64,000 bases of DNA from Allomeiothermus silvanus DSM 9946 (GCF_000092125.1 NC_014212.1:2628279-2692278); one strand, 5' to 3'. Shown: positions 7,897 to 17,271, numbered from the stretch's first letter. A program made the numbers and translations. The notes: a model not told the origin generated them from the letters alone.

Positions 7897-8769
7897 ATGA
7901 GTACCGAGTCATCCAGCCCACGCTACAAAGACCTCGACACCTGGGAAGCGGGAGAGATCCTCGAGGCCCTCTTCGACCGCCAACTCTCCGCCGTCGCTGC
8001 AGTACGAGCGGCGCGAAGCGCGATCGAAGCTGCCGCACTGGCCGCCACCCAGCGCCTGCGCCACGGCGGGCGGCTGGCCTACGCCGGAGCCGGAACCAGC
8101 GGACGGCTGGCGGTGCAGGATGGGGCCGAACTCTCCCCCACCTACGGTTGGCCCCAAGACCGCTTGGTCTACCTGCTGGCCGGAGGGGAAAACGCCCTAC
8201 TGCACCCAGTGGAGGGTGCCGAGGACGACGCCGAGGCAGGCCGCGAAGCCGCCCGTGCACTTACCGCCCTAGACGTGTTGGTGGGGGTGGCCGCCAGCGG
8301 GCGTACCCCCTACACGGTGGCTGCCCTCGAGGAGGCACGCGCGAGGGGAACCCTGACCATCGGCATCGCCAACAACCCCGATACCCCCCTGCTGCGGGTC
8401 GCCCAGCACCCCATCTTCTTGGACACCGGCCCCGAAGTGGTCGCAGGCTCGACCCGGATGGGCGCTGGGACCGCGCAGAAGGTGGCACTCAACTTGTTCT
8501 CTACCCTCACCATGATTCGGCTGGGCCGGGTGTACGGCAACCGCATGGTAGAGGTCGCGCTCACCAACCACAAGCTCTGGAAGCGAGGAGTGGAGATCCT
8601 CCGGGAGCTTACCGGGAGCGAGTGGGGCCAGGCTGAGGCCGCCTTGAGGGTCGCGGATGGCCGGGTGAGCCTGGCAGTGTTGCTGCTGAAAGGGCTGGGG
8701 CTCGAGGAAGCTCGAGCCCTCCTTGCTGAAACAGGCAGCCTAAGGGCCGCGCTCGAGCGGTGGGGCTAG
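7897..8769 (+). CDS. murQ: N-acetylmuramic acid 6-phosphate etherase MurQ
   Basis: The 290-residue product is a SIS-domain protein with the MurQ signature: GAGTSGR at residues 64-70, DGAELSPTYG at 75-84 (Glu78 matches a catalytic Glu of the family), EGAED at 106-110, and STRMGAGTAQK further on. MurQ splits D-lactate from MurNAc-6-P to give GlcNAc-6-P in the cytoplasm. Its substrate could come from AnmK or from the sugar kinase encoded at 17291-18178. A clear AAAGGAGAA ribosome binding site precedes the ATG. The gene ends the first transporter operon. Confidence 0.95.
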   Translation: MSTESSSPRYKDLDTWEAGEILEALFDRQLSAVAAVRAARSAIEAAALAATQRLRHGGRLAYAGAGTSGRLAVQDGAELSPTYGWPQDRLVYLLAGGENALLHPVEGAEDDAEAGREAARALTALDVLVGVAASGRTPYTVAALEEARARGTLTIGIANNPDTPLLRVAQHPIFLDTGPEVVAGSTRMGAGTAQKVALNLFSTLTMIRLGRVYGNRMVEVALTNHKLWKRGVEILRELTGSEWGQAEAALRVADGRVSLAVLLLKGLGLEEARALLAETGSLRAALERWG

Positions 8770-8888
8770 GGCCTTTGTCCTCATGCAATCGGCGCAGGAA
8801 AAGCGAAGAATGGGGCAAAGCACCTACCGTCGAGCAAGCCCGCTCTCGGGCGGCGGACTTGGGATGGGGTTGCTCTTTGGTAAGCTAC

Positions 8889-8905
8889 TGGTATTAGAAT
8901 GGTCT
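8889..8905 (+). promoter_or_regulatory. Operator 3, upstream of the second transporter operon
   Basis: TGGTAT (8889-8894), five bases and TGGTCT (8900-8905) repeat the half-site of operators 1, 2 and 4 with the same 11-base period, in the opposite orientation to operator 2. A weak promoter candidate overlaps it: TTGCTC (8870-8875), 17 bases, TATTAG (8893-8898). The AGGAGGAG ribosome binding site of the next gene follows at 8970-8977. Confidence 0.55.
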
Positions 8906-8981
8906 GCGTAACACTCGTGTCCGCACTCAAGGTCTCCAGAGTTGGTAATCGGGTTTAGCGGCACGCTTGAGGAGGAGTTGC

Positions 8982-10703
8982 ATGACGATACGAAAGGCTT
9001 TATGGCTGCTAGGTTTTATGGCGATGGGCTTGGCCAGTGCCCAGCCTAAAGTGGTCTCGGGCTACGAGAACGGTAAGCCGGGGGGCACCCTGACCATGGC
9101 CCTCTCGAGCGCCCCCCAGACCATGTTCTACTACGGAGCTATTGACTCGGCGATCCAAACCTTGGCCAACCAGATGTTCGACGGGCTGATCGAATATAAC
9201 TACAAGACCTACCAGATCGAGCCTGCCCTGGCTGCCTCCTGGACTATCACCGGGGAGAGCAAGGTCTACACCTTCAAGCTGCGCAAAGGGGTGAAGTGGT
9301 CAGATGGGCGTGACCTCACCGCCGATGACGTGGTGTTCACCTACACCCAGATCGTAGCTAACCCGGAGGCCAAAGGCGGCGATGCTGGAAACTTCGCCGG
9401 CGTAAAGATCGAGAAGGTGGACGCGGGCACGGTGCGTTTTACCCTGCCCAAACCGGCTCCAGCCTTCATCCATTACATGCGCCTGCCGATCATGCCCAAG
9501 CATAAGCTGCTCCCCTTTAGCCAAGAGGGCGGCAAAAAACCCGGCGACATCAATAACGCCTGGCCGACCAACGTGGACCCCGACGAAGTGGTAGGGACCG
9601 GCCCCTTCAAGCTGCAAAGCTATACGCCTGGGCAGAAAGTAACCCTGGTCAAAAACCCTAACTACTGGAAGCGCGACGCCGACGGAACTCCCTTGCCGTA
9701 TTTGGACCGGCTCGAGTTTTTGATCATCCCCGACTCGCAGGCCCAAGTGGCCCAGTTCTTGGCTGGTAACCTCGGGCAGCTCAACATCACCGGGACCGAT
9801 TTCCCCACCCTCAAACAGCGCGAGGTGCAGGGGGCTCCTATCAAGGTGGTACAGTTCCGCGCCCTCTTTGGCTCACCGCCGCACCTGGCCTTCAACTACG
9901 ACGACAAGAACCCCGAACTGGCCGCACTCTTCCGCAAGACCGAGTTCCGTCGGGCGATCCAGTCGGCAGTCAACCGCAAGCGTATCATCGACGACGTGTA
10001 TAACGGCTTGGCCGAGCTTCCCGGCAACGGCGTGGCTCCGGTGAGCGAATGGTACTACGACACCACCAAACTCCTCGGCACTTACGACCTAGCCGCTGCT
10101 AACGCCGCTCTCGACAAGCTGGGCTTGAAGAAAGGGGCGGACGGCATCCGGCTTTTGCCCAGCGGAAAACCGCTGGAGTTTACCCTCACCTACGGCTCGA
10201 ACAGCTCGACTTTCACGGCTATCGCCACCATCATCCAAAACGACCTCAAGGCTATCGGCGTAAAGGCCAACCTCCAAGGCGTTCTCGCGGCCAACCTGCT
10301 TTCTACCGGGCGCGGCAAAGACTGGGACGCGATCATCCTGGGCTTTGGCGACCAGCCCGACCCCGAGCTACGCACCCCCATTTGGAAGCCCGGCGGCGAC
10401 CTCTACTACTGGCATCAGTCCACCCAGCCCACCACCCCAGGCGGCCAGCCCCAGTTCAGCAACTTCCTACCCTGGGAGAAAGAGATCTACGATTTGTGGG
10501 AGAAAGCCGCCAGCACCACTAACTTTACCCAGCGCAAAGCCCTCTACGACCGCTGGCAGGCCATCTTCGCCCGCGAGGCCATGGTCATCATGATCGCCAA
10601 AGCCAACGCGGTGGGCGCAGTAAGTACCAAGTACGGCAACTATATCTACAGCCTGGGCGTGATTCCTGGCTATAACCCAGTGCCCATCATGTACCAGAAG
10701 TAG
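8982..10703 (+). CDS. Family 5 ABC transporter substrate-binding protein
   Basis: I set the start at ATG 8982, after AGGAGGAG; an upstream TTG at 8967 would translate the ribosome binding site. The 573-residue protein has a Sec signal peptide (ALWLLGFMAMGLASA, cleavage before QPK) and an SBP_bac_5 body with LRKGVKWSDGRDLTADDVVFTY near residue 100. It is about 70 residues longer than the first binding protein of the window and is a close paralogue of the protein at 12857-14626, sharing segments such as VYNGLAxLPGxGVAP and the C-terminal KxIYDLWEKA-type helix. It is probably a muropeptide receptor for the permease pair at 10777-12832. Confidence 0.88.
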   Translation: MTIRKALWLLGFMAMGLASAQPKVVSGYENGKPGGTLTMALSSAPQTMFYYGAIDSAIQTLANQMFDGLIEYNYKTYQIEPALAASWTITGESKVYTFKLRKGVKWSDGRDLTADDVVFTYTQIVANPEAKGGDAGNFAGVKIEKVDAGTVRFTLPKPAPAFIHYMRLPIMPKHKLLPFSQEGGKKPGDINNAWPTNVDPDEVVGTGPFKLQSYTPGQKVTLVKNPNYWKRDADGTPLPYLDRLEFLIIPDSQAQVAQFLAGNLGQLNITGTDFPTLKQREVQGAPIKVVQFRALFGSPPHLAFNYDDKNPELAALFRKTEFRRAIQSAVNRKRIIDDVYNGLAELPGNGVAPVSEWYYDTTKLLGTYDLAAANAALDKLGLKKGADGIRLLPSGKPLEFTLTYGSNSSTFTAIATIIQNDLKAIGVKANLQGVLAANLLSTGRGKDWDAIILGFGDQPDPELRTPIWKPGGDLYYWHQSTQPTTPGGQPQFSNFLPWEKEIYDLWEKAASTTNFTQRKALYDRWQAIFAREAMVIMIAKANAVGAVSTKYGNYIYSLGVIPGYNPVPIMYQK

Positions 10704-10723
10704 CTCTGGCGAATTACCCTGCG

Positions 10724-10761
10724 CTGGAGGCTAAAGGCGAGGACGGGTTTTTAGCCTCCAG
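10724..10761 (+). terminator. Hairpin between binding protein and permease genes
   Basis: CTGGAGGCTAAA (10724-10735) and TTTAGCCTCCAG (10750-10761) are perfect 12-base complements with a 14-base loop, followed by TTTCTCT. It looks like a partial intrinsic terminator or a 3' stabiliser that raises the binding protein level over the downstream permeases. The first transporter operon has a comparable structure at the same place. Confidence 0.65.
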
Positions 10762-10776
10762 TTTCTCTAACTTCCT

Positions 10777-11745
10777 ATGTGGAGCTTCGTTTTCCGGCGC
10801 TTTTTGGTAGCGATCCCTACCCTACTCCTGATCTCGGTGTTGATCTTTGGCGTGATCCAGCTCCAGCCGGGAGGGTTCTTGGAGAACATGCTGGATGACC
10901 CTAGGGTCTCCCGCGAAACCGTCGAGACCATCCGCAAGCAGTACGGCCTCGACCAGCCGGTGTGGGTACAGTATCTGAACTGGCTGGGGAGGTTCGCGCA
11001 AGGCGACTTCGGCTACTCTTTCCTCAACAACCGCCCGGTAGCCGGGCTTATTTGGGAACGCCTGGGCTGGACGGTATTTCTGGCCCTCCTCACCATCCTG
11101 ACCACCTGGGTGGTGGCCATCCCGCTCGGGATCTACACTGCACTCCGGCGGCACGGCCTGGGAGCGACAGTAGCGAATCTCATCGGCTACTTCGGGCTGG
11201 CCACCCCGGACTTCCTGGTAGCTTTGCTGCTCATCTTCGCGGTGCTCTCGAGCGGGGGAACCAACGTGGGTGGTCTCTTCAGCCCGCAGTACATCGATGC
11301 CCCCTGGAGCTGGGAAAAGTTCAAGGACATGCTGGCCCACCTGTGGATTCCCCTCATTGTGATCGGGCTGGACGGCACCGCCAGCATCATGCGGCAGATG
11401 CGGGCCAACATGTTGGACGTGCTAACCCAGGACTATATCCGTACCGCCCGCTCCAAAGGCCTGGCCGAGCGGGTAGTGCTGTGGAAACACGCGGTCAGGA
11501 ACGCCATCAACCCCCTTATCAGCATCGCCGGGCTGTCGCTACCCAACCTCATCAGCAGCACCATCATCGCTAGCATCGTGCTTAACCTGCCCACCATTGG
11601 GCCGTTTCTCTATCAATCCCTACTCGACAAGGACCAGTACGTAGTGATGGCGCTGCTGATGCTCTCGGCGATCTTGCTGATGATCGGCAACCTGCTGGCC
11701 GACTTGGCGTTGGCCTGGGCCGACCCGAGGATTCGCTATGAGTAG
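10777..11745 (+). CDS. ABC transporter permease, DppB/OppB family
   Basis: This 322-residue membrane protein has the N-terminal IQLQPGGFLENML segment of the OppB type, about six membrane spans and the EAA loop DYIRTARSKGLAERVVLWKH. A glycine-rich periplasmic insertion (SSGGTNVGGLFSPQYIDAPW) lies between spans in the middle of the protein, which makes it slightly larger than the first DppB homologue. The next permease gene starts inside its last codons (11738), so they are translationally coupled. No ATPase gene accompanies them. Confidence 0.92.
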   Translation: MWSFVFRRFLVAIPTLLLISVLIFGVIQLQPGGFLENMLDDPRVSRETVETIRKQYGLDQPVWVQYLNWLGRFAQGDFGYSFLNNRPVAGLIWERLGWTVFLALLTILTTWVVAIPLGIYTALRRHGLGATVANLIGYFGLATPDFLVALLLIFAVLSSGGTNVGGLFSPQYIDAPWSWEKFKDMLAHLWIPLIVIGLDGTASIMRQMRANMLDVLTQDYIRTARSKGLAERVVLWKHAVRNAINPLISIAGLSLPNLISSTIIASIVLNLPTIGPFLYQSLLDKDQYVVMALLMLSAILLMIGNLLADLALAWADPRIRYE

Positions 11746-12832
11746 GCGCACACCCCGCATCGACCGCAACAGCCCGCTGTATCTGGCCTGGCGGCGCTTC
11801 CTCAAGAACAAACCGGGGGTAATAAGTGCCGGGGTACTGGCGATCCTCTACCTCGTTGCCCTGTTCGCGGGGTTCTTAGCCCCTTACAACCTCACCACCC
11901 AACACCCCGATGCCGTATACCAGCCGCCCCAACGGGTCCATATCTTCCGTGAAGGGCGATTGGTGCGGCCTTTTGTATACCAACTGGTGAAAAAGCGCGA
12001 CCCGGTAACTTTCATTGCCTCCTACCAAGAAGACACCACCCGCCCCACTCCCATTCGCTTCTTCATCCGCCAAGGCGATCCATATAGCTTTTTTGGGATC
12101 AAGACCAACCTGCACCTTTTTGGGGTGAGTGAGGGGTACTTTTTTCCGCTGGGCACCGATCAGTTCGGGCGGGATCTGCTCTCGAGGATGCTCGTCGGCT
12201 CGCAAGTCTCGCTCACCGTAGGCGTGATCGGGGTAGCCATCTCCTTCGCCATCGGCATCCTGCTGGGAGGAATCTCCGGCTACTTCGGCGGCTGGATCGA
12301 TACCGTAATCCAGCGTACCACCGAAGTTCTGCTCTCGATCCCCCGCCTACCGATCCTGATGGCCCTCTCTACGGTCATCCCGGCCTCTTGGCCCAGCACC
12401 TATGTGTATCTGGGCATCATCGCGGTGCTCTCCTTCATCGGCTGGGCGGGTCTAGCGCGGGTGGTGCGGGGGCAGGTGCTGGCCGCCCGAGAGATAGACT
12501 ACGTGACCGCCGCACGGGCCATCGGCGCCCCCAACCTGCGGATCATCCTCAGGCATATCACCCCCAACCTCACCTCCTACCTCATCGTGACCGCTACGCT
12601 GGCCCTACCTGGGTACATCATCGGCGAATCGGCGCTTTCGTTCCTCGGCCTGGGCATCAAGGAGCCCATGGCGAGTTGGGGTCTGCTGCTCAAGGATGCG
12701 CAGAACTTCCAGGCTCTGTCTCTGTACCCCTGGCTGCTGGCACCGGGGGTCCTGATCTTCGTCTCGGTGCTGGCCTATAACTTCTTCGGCGACGCCCTGC
12801 GCGACGCAGCGGACGTGCGCAGCATAGATTGA
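11738..12832 (+). CDS. ABC transporter permease, DppC/OppC family, with extended periplasmic loop
   Basis: The product has 364 residues, about 85 more than the DppC homologue at 6034-6876. The extra length lies between the first membrane span and the GTDQFGRDLLSRML motif, in a soluble segment rich in charged residues (from PPQRVHIFREGRLVRPFVYQ to FGVSEGYFFPLG). Similar insertions occur in some OppC proteins. The EAA loop is DYVTAARAIGAPNLRIILRH. It pairs with the preceding permease. The extended loop may contact one of the two large binding proteins that flank the pair. Confidence 0.9.
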   Translation: MSRRTPRIDRNSPLYLAWRRFLKNKPGVISAGVLAILYLVALFAGFLAPYNLTTQHPDAVYQPPQRVHIFREGRLVRPFVYQLVKKRDPVTFIASYQEDTTRPTPIRFFIRQGDPYSFFGIKTNLHLFGVSEGYFFPLGTDQFGRDLLSRMLVGSQVSLTVGVIGVAISFAIGILLGGISGYFGGWIDTVIQRTTEVLLSIPRLPILMALSTVIPASWPSTYVYLGIIAVLSFIGWAGLARVVRGQVLAAREIDYVTAARAIGAPNLRIILRHITPNLTSYLIVTATLALPGYIIGESALSFLGLGIKEPMASWGLLLKDAQNFQALSLYPWLLAPGVLIFVSVLAYNFFGDALRDAADVRSID

Positions 12833-12856
12833 GCAATGCTGTAGAGGAGGAAGACC

Positions 12857-14626
12857 ATGAACCGCAGGAAGTTTCTTTCCCAATCAGCGCTGGCTTTGGG
12901 GGCGGGGGTTCTGGCCCCTCAGATGCTCAGCAAAGTTCTGGCCCAGTCGGGAACCCAGGCCAACGTGCCCCTTTCCTTGTTCCAGGAAATCGGCAAGAAA
13001 GGCGGGACCCTGACCTTGCCCTTGGGGGCCAGCCCGCAGAGCTTCAACTATTTTTCGGTGATCGACAACTTTGCCTATACCGTGCTGAACAACGTACTCG
13101 ACCGGCTAATGCAGCTCGATCCGCTCACCTTCGAACTGGGTGGGGTGCTGGCCGAGTCGTGGAGCTTTTCCCGCGACGCCCGCACGGTCACGGTGAAGCT
13201 GCGCAAGGGGGTGAAGTGGTCGGATGGTGTACCCTTCACCGCCGATGACGTCATCTTCACCTTTACGGAGGTCGCCGCGAATCCCAACCTGCGCGGGAAC
13301 CAAGCGGCGACGCTGACGGTAGCTGGAACCCCCCTCAAATTCGAAAAGGTGGACGACCTGACCTTCCGGGTTACCTCCATCAAGCCCTACGGCGCGGTAC
13401 TCCAGGCCCTGACCTTTTCGCCCATCCTGCCGCGGCACAAGCTCGCGCAGTTTAACCCCCTGCAAGATCCGCAAGGCTTCTCCCGGGCCTGGTCTACCAA
13501 CACCGACCCTAAGGAAATCGTAGGCACCGGGCCTTTCGTGATCCAAAACTACACCGTAGACCAAAAGGTGGCCTTGGTGCGCAACCCCTACTCTTGGCGG
13601 CGCGACCCTCAGGGCAACCCGCTGCCCTATTTCGACCGCCTCGAGTACCTCATCATCCGCGACCCTAACTTGCAAGTAGCCCAGTTCCAAGCCGGGAACC
13701 TCGACCAGGTGCCGATCACCGGGGCCCAGTATCCCGACCTCAAACGCCAGGAGGTGGCGGGGGCCAAGATCCGGGTGCTCAAGGGCACTACTATCTACAC
13801 TTCCCCGCCGCACTGGGGCTTTAACTTCGACGCCAAGAACCCCGAACTGGCCGAGCTATTCCGCGACCTCACCTTCCGCAAGGCTATGCAGGCTGCCCTC
13901 AACCGGACTCGCATCATCGAGGATGTATACAACGGCCTGGCTAGCCTGCCCGGGCACGGGGTGGCTCCGGGGACGTTCTGGTACTACGATACCCGTGCCT
14001 ACTTGGGCAAGTATGACCTGCAGAAAGCAGCGGGTCTGCTCGAGAGCCTCGGCCTCAAGCGCGGCCCCGATGGCCTACGCCGCTTGCCCAGCGGAAAACC
14101 CCTGGAGTTCACCCTGACCTACGCCTCTGACTCCATTCCCATCTCAGCCATCGCCACCATCCTGCAAAACGACCTGCGCCAGATCGGGGTAAAGCTCAAC
14201 CTGCAAGGCATCCAGCAAAGCACCGTACTCTCCACCGCCACCAGTGGCAACTTCGAGAGCATCATTGTGGCTTTTGGCGACCAGCCCGACCCCCAACTGC
14301 GCAAGGACATCTGGCAACCCGGTGGCCAGCTCAACTATTGGCACCGTTCGGTGTGGCCGGATAAGGGAGAGCAAGATCCCAAGTTCGACCAGATGTTCGG
14401 CTGGGAAAAAAATATCTGGGAGATCTTCCGCCAGGCTGAGCAGCTCGGCGACCAAACCGAGCGCAAGCGGCTGTATGACCGCTGGCAGCTCCTCTTCGCG
14501 CAGAACTTGCCGGTAATCATGATCGTCAAGCCTGATGCGGTAGCGGCGGGGAGCACCCGCTTGGGGAACTTCTTCGTGCGGGAAAACCGCATCATCCAGA
14601 GCAACTTCAGCATGTTCGAAAGGTAA
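12857..14626 (+). CDS. Family 5 ABC transporter substrate-binding protein with Tat-like signal
   Basis: The 589-residue protein is a paralogue of the binding protein at 8982-10703 and flanks the same permease pair. Its N-terminus, MNRRKFLSQSALALGAGVL, resembles a twin-arginine signal (NRRKFL followed by a hydrophobic stretch), whereas its paralogue has a plain Sec signal. The body is SBP_bac_5, with LRKGVKWSDGVPFTADDVIF near residue 120. Two receptors with different export routes on one permease pair suggest different ligands. The namZ gene begins seven bases after the stop, so it is in the same operon. Confidence 0.88.
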   Translation: MNRRKFLSQSALALGAGVLAPQMLSKVLAQSGTQANVPLSLFQEIGKKGGTLTLPLGASPQSFNYFSVIDNFAYTVLNNVLDRLMQLDPLTFELGGVLAESWSFSRDARTVTVKLRKGVKWSDGVPFTADDVIFTFTEVAANPNLRGNQAATLTVAGTPLKFEKVDDLTFRVTSIKPYGAVLQALTFSPILPRHKLAQFNPLQDPQGFSRAWSTNTDPKEIVGTGPFVIQNYTVDQKVALVRNPYSWRRDPQGNPLPYFDRLEYLIIRDPNLQVAQFQAGNLDQVPITGAQYPDLKRQEVAGAKIRVLKGTTIYTSPPHWGFNFDAKNPELAELFRDLTFRKAMQAALNRTRIIEDVYNGLASLPGHGVAPGTFWYYDTRAYLGKYDLQKAAGLLESLGLKRGPDGLRRLPSGKPLEFTLTYASDSIPISAIATILQNDLRQIGVKLNLQGIQQSTVLSTATSGNFESIIVAFGDQPDPQLRKDIWQPGGQLNYWHRSVWPDKGEQDPKFDQMFGWEKNIWEIFRQAEQLGDQTERKRLYDRWQLLFAQNLPVIMIVKPDAVAAGSTRLGNFFVRENRIIQSNFSMFER

Positions 14627-14632
14627 TAGGCC

Positions 14633-15736
14633 ATGACCGGCCTCGAGCGCCTCCTCTGCCAGCCCTCCCCCCTCCAGCATGCGGGGAGGGTCGGGCTACT
14701 GACCCACCCCGCTGGAGTGACCCGAGATCTCCTGCCTACCGCGGTGGCGCTGTTGCGAGCAGGGGTGCGGCTCGAGCGGCTCTATGGCCCTGAGCACGGC
14801 ATCGACGGCTCCGGGCAGGCCGGAGAAGCCCCCGAGATCAAAACCGACCGAGCTACCGGGCTGCCCACCCACAGCCTCTACCATCAATCCATCCCCCACA
14901 TCGCCGAGCGGATCGGTCAGGTAGACACCTTGCTGGTAGACCTGCAGGACGTGGGGGTTAGGTTTTACACTTTCGTCTCGACGCTGGCGCAAGTCTTGGA
15001 AGCCGCCCGGCAGGCGGGCGTTCGGGTGGTCGTGCTGGACCGGCCCAACCCGCTGGGTTTTCGGGTGGAAGGCCCGGTGCTCGAGCCGCAATTCCGCTCG
15101 TTCGTGGGGGCGCTCGAGGTCCCCGTCCGTCACGGCCTGACCATCGGGGAATGCGCTCGGCTAGTAGACCCCACCGTAGAGGTCATCCCCTGCGACCCCC
15201 TGGAGACCTTTGGTTACGGGGGTCTGCCCTGGGTTCCGCCCTCGCCCAACCTACCCACCCTCGAGGCCACCCACTTCTACGTGGGGATGTGCCTGGTCGA
15301 AGGCACGGCGGCCTCGGAGGGGCGCGGGACCACCCTGCCCTTTCAACTCTTCGGCGCCCCCACGCTCGACGCGGTAGGGCTCGCCCAACGCCTCAACAGC
15401 CTGGATCTCGGCCCGGTGCGCTTCCGCCCGGCCTACTTTACCCCCGCCCTCTCCAAACATGCGGGGCGACCCTGCGCTGGGGTCCAGGTCCATGCCCTCG
15501 AGCCCCTCGAACGCACCCTTCCCCTGGGCCTCGCGGTCGTGGGGGCCTTAGCCGAACAAAGCATCGAACTCAACCCGGACTGGCTGCAGAAGCTCCTGGG
15601 TATCCCCTTCGACCCGGAGTTGTTCGTCCCTGAAAGGGCGCTCGAGCGCTGCTTGGCCTGGGAAGAGGAAGCTCGAGCCTACCGGGCAAAGCTCTCGCGT
15701 GCCTGGCTCTATCCGCGAAAAGCAGGATTCCTCTGA
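14633..15736 (+). CDS. namZ: Exo-beta-N-acetylmuramidase NamZ family protein (DUF1343, GH171)
   Basis: The 367-residue protein matches the DUF1343/NamZ family: VGLLTHPAGVTRDL near the start, LYGPEHGIDG with its conserved Glu-His at about residues 51-60, the DLQDVGVRFYTFVSTL segment near 100-115, and the SPNLPTLEATHFYVGMCLVEGT segment (shortened here to NLPTLEATHFYVGMC). NamZ removes MurNAc from non-reducing ends of peptidoglycan chains or MurNAc-GlcNAc. The Bacillus enzyme is secreted, but this one has no signal peptide, so it probably cuts imported disaccharides in the cytoplasm. The family call is firm; the location is inference from the N-terminus. Confidence 0.85.
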   Translation: MTGLERLLCQPSPLQHAGRVGLLTHPAGVTRDLLPTAVALLRAGVRLERLYGPEHGIDGSGQAGEAPEIKTDRATGLPTHSLYHQSIPHIAERIGQVDTLLVDLQDVGVRFYTFVSTLAQVLEAARQAGVRVVVLDRPNPLGFRVEGPVLEPQFRSFVGALEVPVRHGLTIGECARLVDPTVEVIPCDPLETFGYGGLPWVPPSPNLPTLEATHFYVGMCLVEGTAASEGRGTTLPFQLFGAPTLDAVGLAQRLNSLDLGPVRFRPAYFTPALSKHAGRPCAGVQVHALEPLERTLPLGLAVVGALAEQSIELNPDWLQKLLGIPFDPELFVPERALERCLAWEEEARAYRAKLSRAWLYPRKAGFL

Positions 15737-15789
15737 ACTTATATCCGACATTAAGAGCATTCTTAGCGTGAAAGTGACATGCTCGTACC

Positions 15790-17271
15790 ATGTGGAAAGC
15801 CGTACTGACGCTGATCCTGCTCTCGCTGGGGATGCCAATGGCCACCCCTCCCCCCACCCCCACCGGCGAGCGCATCCGGGTGCTGCTTTCTTACCAGTTC
15901 GGGAACCTGGGGTTTAGCGACCTGTACTTCTTCCCCGCGCTCGAGCTGCAATCTCTGCACGTCGACTTCGTGGTGCGAAGCGGCAGCGATCTGGGGCACT
16001 TGAGCTATTCCTTCGCCGAGCTTCCCCGGCGTACGGTGCGGTTTACGGTCAAGGACGGGAAGCTGGTGGTGCAAAACGCTACTCGCAGTTTCGACCTCGG
16101 AGCGGTGGCGGTGCTCGAGCCCCTACTCTCCGAGGACGACGAAAAAATTCGCTACAAGCTTCTCTCCACCAAACGCGGAGCCATCAACCCAGAATACCCT
16201 GGAAAGCTGGTGCTGAGCATTCAGGAAGGCAAGATCGCGGTGGTCAACGACGTCTCGATGGAGAGCTACCTGGCTCGAGTCATCCCCAGCGAGATGCCCG
16301 ACACCTTTCACCCCGAAGCGCTCAAAGCCCAGGCCGTCGCGGCACGGACGTATGCCCTCGCCCGCATCTTGGCCCCACCCGACCAGAACCGCTGGAAAGC
16401 TTACGGGGCTGACGTGGACGACTCGGTGAACGAGCAGGTCTACAACAACACCCCCACCGTGGCCTCCACCGATGCCGCAGTAAGGGCTACTGAGGGGCTA
16501 GTGCTCCTGCTGGGCGGCGTTCCCATCACCACCAATTACTTCTCCACCAGCCCCGGGTTCAGCGCCAACATCGAAGAAGTTTGGCCAGAGAAAGCCCCGG
16601 TTCCCTATCTGATCTCGCGCCCCCAGAGCGATCCGGTGGCGGCAGCCCCGCAGAACGAAGCCGAATGGCTGGCTTTCTTCAAAAACTGGAACTCCACCGG
16701 ATTTTTCGACAAAGAATCCTCGCTCTTCCGCTGGAAGGTCACGATGAGCCGGGAGGAACTCGAGGCCATCCTCAGCAAATCCCTCCCCGAACGCCTCAAG
16801 GCCTTCCCCGAGTACACTCAAACCCTCGAAGGACTCGCCCCTGACACCCCTAACTTCAGCATCGGCACCCTGCGCGAACTCCGGGTGACCAAGCGGGCGG
16901 CGGGGGGATACGTGGTGGGGCTGGAGGTCGTCGGGTCAAACGGGCGCTGGCAGATTCGGCGCGAATCACAGGTGCGCTTCCTGTTGCGGCCCAGCAAGGC
17001 TTACTCGGGAAAGGATGCGGACATCGTGCTCGAGCGAATCAACGGGCGTAAAACCGCCAACTTCTCCTCGTTGCCGAGCGCAGCTTTCTCCTGGGAAGAA
17101 GAACGCGACACCGCCGGAAATATACTGCGGCTGACGATCTGGGGCGGGGGGTTCGGGCACGGGGTGGGGATGAGCCAGTTCGGGGCGGACGGCCTGGGCA
17201 AGCTGGGGCGCAGCTTCGAGCAGATCTTGGCCCACTTTTATCCGGGAACCGAACTCAAAAAACTACGGTAG
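15790..17271 (+). CDS. SpoIID/LytB domain protein, secreted
   Basis: This 493-residue protein has a signal peptide (AVLTLILLSLGMPMA) and a SpoIID domain with SYLARVIPSEMPDTFHPEAL around residues 159-178, where Glu168 corresponds to the catalytic Glu of SpoIID, followed by AQAVAARTYAL. The domain closes with GHGVGMSQFGADGL near residues 455-470. SpoIID-type proteins are lytic transglycosylases that cut glycan strands lacking stem peptides and release 1,6-anhydroMurNAc ends, the substrate that AnmK handles. Meiothermus does not sporulate, so a role in wall turnover is likely. A region of about 170 residues interrupts the SpoIID domain around the FFKNWNSTGFFDKES segment. Confidence 0.85.
   Translation: MWKAVLTLILLSLGMPMATPPPTPTGERIRVLLSYQFGNLGFSDLYFFPALELQSLHVDFVVRSGSDLGHLSYSFAELPRRTVRFTVKDGKLVVQNATRSFDLGAVAVLEPLLSEDDEKIRYKLLSTKRGAINPEYPGKLVLSIQEGKIAVVNDVSMESYLARVIPSEMPDTFHPEALKAQAVAARTYALARILAPPDQNRWKAYGADVDDSVNEQVYNNTPTVASTDAAVRATEGLVLLLGGVPITTNYFSTSPGFSANIEEVWPEKAPVPYLISRPQSDPVAAAPQNEAEWLAFFKNWNSTGFFDKESSLFRWKVTMSREELEAILSKSLPERLKAFPEYTQTLEGLAPDTPNFSIGTLRELRVTKRAAGGYVVGLEVVGSNGRWQIRRESQVRFLLRPSKAYSGKDADIVLERINGRKTANFSSLPSAAFSWEEERDTAGNILRLTIWGGGFGHGVGMSQFGADGLGKLGRSFEQILAHFYPGTELKKLR

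Noticed and set aside
8967-8981. Upstream TTG start for the second receptor
   Set aside because: It would translate the ribosome binding site AGGAGG; ATG 8982 starts the signal peptide.
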